A DNA stretch of 64,000 nt. It comes from Craspedostauros australis. Taxonomy: Eukaryota; Bacillariophyta; Bacillariophyceae; Mastogloiales; Achnanthaceae. Location: NCBI GenBank assembly GCA_026770025.1, contig JAMXDE010000004.1, positions 2,046,001-2,110,000 of the forward strand, given 5' to 3'. The position numbers and the translations under genes are program-made. Below the pieces are notes generated by a model, which searched no databases, was not told the origin of the DNA, and saw only the letters and a list, made by a program, of their open reading frames with translations. Positions 62,001 through 64,000 of the stretch are shown here, piece after piece (the first letter of the stretch is position 1; every line of letters starts with the position of its first letter).

Positions 62001-64000
62001 CTGCACCAACGTGTTGGCCTGCCCAACGCTCTTGTCAAGACGGAACGTGATGAGCTTCACGTCGCCGTTCATCATTTCGTGCGCTGCCAGGTTACGGTTT
62101 GGCAACGAAAGGAGGGCGTTGGTTGGCATTCTGGATCGTGGCGTGTTGGGAGGCACGTTGATCTCACGCTGCGCGTTTGGATCAGGCCGTGAACTCCAGT
62201 CCAGCAGCACGATCTCGCCACCGAGATCATCAAGATCAAGCCGGAGGGAATCCAAGTCGACGTCCCGTCGCGAAGCCTCGAGGTTGCGATCACCCGGTAG
62301 CTCCGTGTTGAGGCCAGATTTGACGGCAGCTTGCTCCGAGCCGAAGCAGATGAGTCCCTTCGACGGATAGAACGCAATGGACATGCTCTGTCCCTGTGCT
62401 GCAATGCACACCTGCCTTCGAGCATCCAGCGATGACGAGATGACCAGGCCGAAGGATCCCTTAGCATTGGTGAGGAAGCTCTTGGTGGTGAAGAAGAGGT
62501 CGTTGTCGAAAAAGGCATTGACCGTCGCCCTGCAAAAGTCTGTCAGAGTGGCGATCGTGGTGAAATCGTCGCCTTTGCCAGTTTCCATGAGCGAGGTCTG
62601 CTGGTAGTGGTTGCTGTCCGCTTCGACGAATCCGAGAAGGATACTGAGCGCGGCATCATTTTCCTTGACAGCCACACACAACGTTTGTGCCAAATCGTTG
62701 CGGCCCATTGTGGTATCCAAGTTCATCATGATATCGTCATTGGTGACGTATTCTTTCAACGATGTCTCGAAGATGTCTCCCACCTGTTCGAAGAAAGCAT
62801 AGTCGGGAAACACGAAGGATGGCGAATCGGTGATGGTACTGTTCGCAAGTCCCAGCGCCAGCGCGTAGCGTGCTGATAGGCCGAAGCAGCCCTGGGTACG
62901 CAGGACGTCCACCATCCCGGCTACGGCACAGGAATCGACTGTCGATGGCATGGGAGCTCCTGTCACCTTCTGAAGCCAGGTTTGGACGACGTCCAGATCG
63001 TAGCTGACCCCGTTGACGGCGTAAAAGTCAAAGTCGCCATTGTGGGTGATGTAGTTCTCTACACGACGGTTGGTCACGGGCCCTTGTTTTGCGTAGACAG
63101 CCACCGCCTTGCTTGTGTCGTAAACACGACGGAGGGTCGGTGGGGTCCAGATGTGCGGGTGGGTGCCGTCCAAGGTGGAGATTGAGGTAGTCGCAAATCG
63201 GGTGTGCCCCGACATGATGGGAACGAAACCGGAATTGGGGAAGCGACCGGATTTACCGAGGATGTCCTTATCAACTTTGGCCCGCACCAGCTTGCTGAGG
63301 TTCGTTCGTTTCTTGTTGACCACACGGCAGCGGATACCGACGAGGTCGCTGGGTGCCTTCTGCGCATTGCTCTTGCCATTTTCGTCGGGGTAGTACGTTA
63401 CGACACCGCCGGATTGTGCACCTCGCATCATGGTGACACGCACCATGCGTTCAAGCACTTCCATGGCGGCTTCACCGTTGTTGTGCGCAAGCCAGTTGTG
63501 GTGCAGCAGGATGACGCCGAAGTTGCCACAGAACAGTGGTAGTGCTGCTTGTGCTGAGAATTCATCCGGTTCGGAGACAAGCGGGAGAAGCGGCCGGAAT
63601 CCCATCAAATCCGTTGAAATGGCTTCCATCGCCACGATCGCAGCGGAGTACACCATTGGATTGGTCATGACGATGGAATCAGCGAAGGTCATGTTGGAAG
63701 ACGCATCGCAGCACGAAGTCTTGCAGCGGCTACTGGCCTTGGATGCAGTCCGCGCAACATGAAGCAAGAGCGAGATGAATAGCATGGCGCTGATGATCCA
63801 TCCCGCATGGCGACTCTCGCGCATGCCTCCTTCGCTGAGGAAGGCCGGCACGTTGACTTGGCGTTGGATGATGAAATGGAAGAGGAGATGACAAATTGAT
63901 CCGCCATTGGCTTCCACAATTCCGTTCCAGGCCGCAGACGCATCGAGACCTGAGCCTTCGGATGGGGCGTACCCCCCATCATAGTCTGTAGTCGTGGCAG
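59064..64000 (-). CDS. Giant membrane protein: class II glutamine amidotransferase + SIS + TM segments + EF-hands (N-terminus off window)
   Basis: The frame is open through the right edge, so at least 1644 residues and the start is outside. Numbering from 63917: a membrane helix (GWIISAMLFISLLLHVA, 39-55). A GATase-II domain follows, with FCGNFGVILLHH (Cys 130), GGVVTYY, SGHTRFATTS (about 236) and ITHNGDFDF (about 290). A sugar-phosphate isomerase region comes next, with IIIIVSQSGGTFAP (about 790). Several membrane helices lie at about 955-1060 (YILSFIYVFATVVSG, DFIYLIRLIDAAIYFWL). The EF-hand pair has DSQGNGYLTEQD (about 1340) and a weaker DTDGIGRITYNQ. The end is helical and basic. The GATase/SIS order matches glucosamine-6-phosphate synthase, but membrane anchoring and EF-hands do not. 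The catalytic Cys is internal, so the protein would need proteolytic trimming to be active. Confidence 0.85.
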   Translation of the reverse strand, partial: ATTTDYDGGYAPSEGSGLDASAAWNGIVEANGGSICHLLFHFIIQRQVNVPAFLSEGGMRESRHAGWIISAMLFISLLLHVARTASKASSRCKTSCCDASSNMTFADSIVMTNPMVYSAAIVAMEAISTDLMGFRPLLPLVSEPDEFSAQAALPLFCGNFGVILLHHNWLAHNNGEAAMEVLERMVRVTMMRGAQSGGVVTYYPDENGKSNAQKAPSDLVGIRCRVVNKKRTNLSKLVRAKVDKDILGKSGRFPNSGFVPIMSGHTRFATTSISTLDGTHPHIWTPPTLRRVYDTSKAVAVYAKQGPVTNRRVENYITHNGDFDFYAVNGVSYDLDVVQTWLQKVTGAPMPSTVDSCAVAGMVDVLRTQGCFGLSARYALALGLANSTITDSPSFVFPDYAFFEQVGDIFETSLKEYVTNDDIMMNLDTTMGRNDLAQTLCVAVKENDAALSILLGFVEADSNHYQQTSLMETGKGDDFTTIATLTDFCRATVNAFFDNDLFFTTKSFLTNAKGSFGLVISSSLDARRQVCIAAQGQSMSIAFYPSKGLICFGSEQAAVKSGLNTELPGDRNLEASRRDVDLDSLRLDLDDLGGEIVLLDWSSRPDPNAQREINVPPNTPRSRMPTNALLSLPNRNLAAHEMMNGDVKLITFRLDKSVGQANTLVQLFHRMTSLSRNALIRPLKDDSDDPILEDINEIPAVCSKIQDEFKATKASTSLNRLAAYNLSSCLRRRLKAKLEGRSSDSIDILLTGCEVSLWLAEQFGSDLQKAFPKLKIQATSSNKLLGLFGQEIAIPAFGFPYAPQTQDLSDTIIIIVSQSGGTFAPLNCSNLLQGSTDNLFVVTSEWDTQIGKQLRGMDSSYGINIESALKHRIFTTEVGMRPAEPSSISVVATHQLLTNLLEYLSAVILSEERYRRITGATMTEQDLQILERCNQLNISALADIIGINEYGNSIKVEGEDGIDDILRSAGNLWAEHILENARAYILSFIYVFATVVSGYPIVSAIAFGAGLDASSDFIYLIRLIDAAIYFWLPQINVTLVRLFQGRNLLHRMVGRTVVIGDIPWVAQSAEAFLSKIFACSYSIAGLNVLSGNATDHLVHRHTHRVVRGALVICGRPDGRLSALSTAEASTCLAVNQASSIQSWGGTCESITIGHNPFKLPLTKAAVFLKRRRPLFLCERMLLESDVRSHSERSVSGSDDDMNSKTKRSSTSIMTDASNSTSKRKSSIFGKQFRPLRNGSSQSAADDGELNSSIHPSVMKNRSAVAFLGAYSNFEGQSNKRASQRSSASMPPGQQTPRRSSLVLGNSAGGTLRSMRQVFRFSSMHESSVMFENNQPAPDNHDLDVQFVIDRSIEKTKYSDRLQKLFNTLDSQGNGYLTEQDLLVLPRHMNIKISKQRLLGYFHEADTDGIGRITYNQMVDLLTKNNIGDTALVLPASNKDQNGVIQIEASVERYFGFNLRRLNSSKAQEEVDFSVAKSQHFAQELYETRIASMQRFVAMIVMFHQMGKRVQQFFAIISFGVWTYRMDRTHSIMRIATTASPVSGADVREQMKYIRLQKKLEKSINTISGAYLRYKTKKEAARIKSLERRAKLLDENAAFIHKVNERELRDSRHRRTSAEMQHRRASGTVGGISNLGSQQPTMMPK

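Overview
The window is nuclear DNA from a photosynthetic eukaryote with a secondary plastid, most likely a diatom or close stramenopile. The case rests on three neighbouring genes (DUF1350 hydrolase, GrpE, coproporphyrinogen oxidase). Each opens with a signal peptide ending in the ASAFAP-type cleavage context with F or W at +1 (VNS/FSA, VTA/FTV, STSA/WAP), the hallmark of secondary red plastid import. Introns are few and short (200-420 bp). Where I could join exons, the splice sites are GT-AG, with one GC-AG. There is also a silencing-type RNA-dependent RNA polymerase and a class C 7TM receptor, both consistent with this lineage.

Sixteen genes are supported, about one per 4 kb, on both strands. 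1-20 kb: RNA polymerase I largest subunit (-, runs off the left edge), a 2.1 kb inverted-repeat mobile-element candidate, a plastid DUF1350 alpha/beta hydrolase (+), a G-patch protein (-), plastid GrpE (-, three exons), two tail-to-tail basic coiled-coil proteins that share a C-terminal module, and a coproporphyrinogen III oxidase-like enzyme (+). 21-36 kb: a single-exon 2618-residue IQ/acidic-repeat protein (+), a type II membrane O-fucosyltransferase-like protein (+, three exons) and an EST1/SMG7-like protein (-). 37-50 kb: a two-exon protein fusing GNAT, two LysM and an HMG-box-like domain with an unnamed C-terminal module (+), then about 5 kb without a recognisable gene, a Spondin_N secreted protein (-) with an odd exon junction, and an NmrA-like NAD(P)-binding protein (-). 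50-64 kb: a class C GPCR-like receptor with a binding-protein-like ectodomain (+), an RdRP with a long acidic tail (-), and a giant GATase/SIS/transmembrane/EF-hand protein (-) that runs off the right edge.

There is no operon-like or pathway cluster. The local theme is that three of the first six intact genes act in the plastid (protein folding, tetrapyrrole synthesis, DUF1350), while the right half is rich in large multidomain regulatory or surface proteins. The least described items are the IQ/acidic-repeat giant, the GNAT-LysM-HMG fusion, the shared YLPKY/VKALYK module and the membrane-bound GATase/SIS/EF-hand protein.
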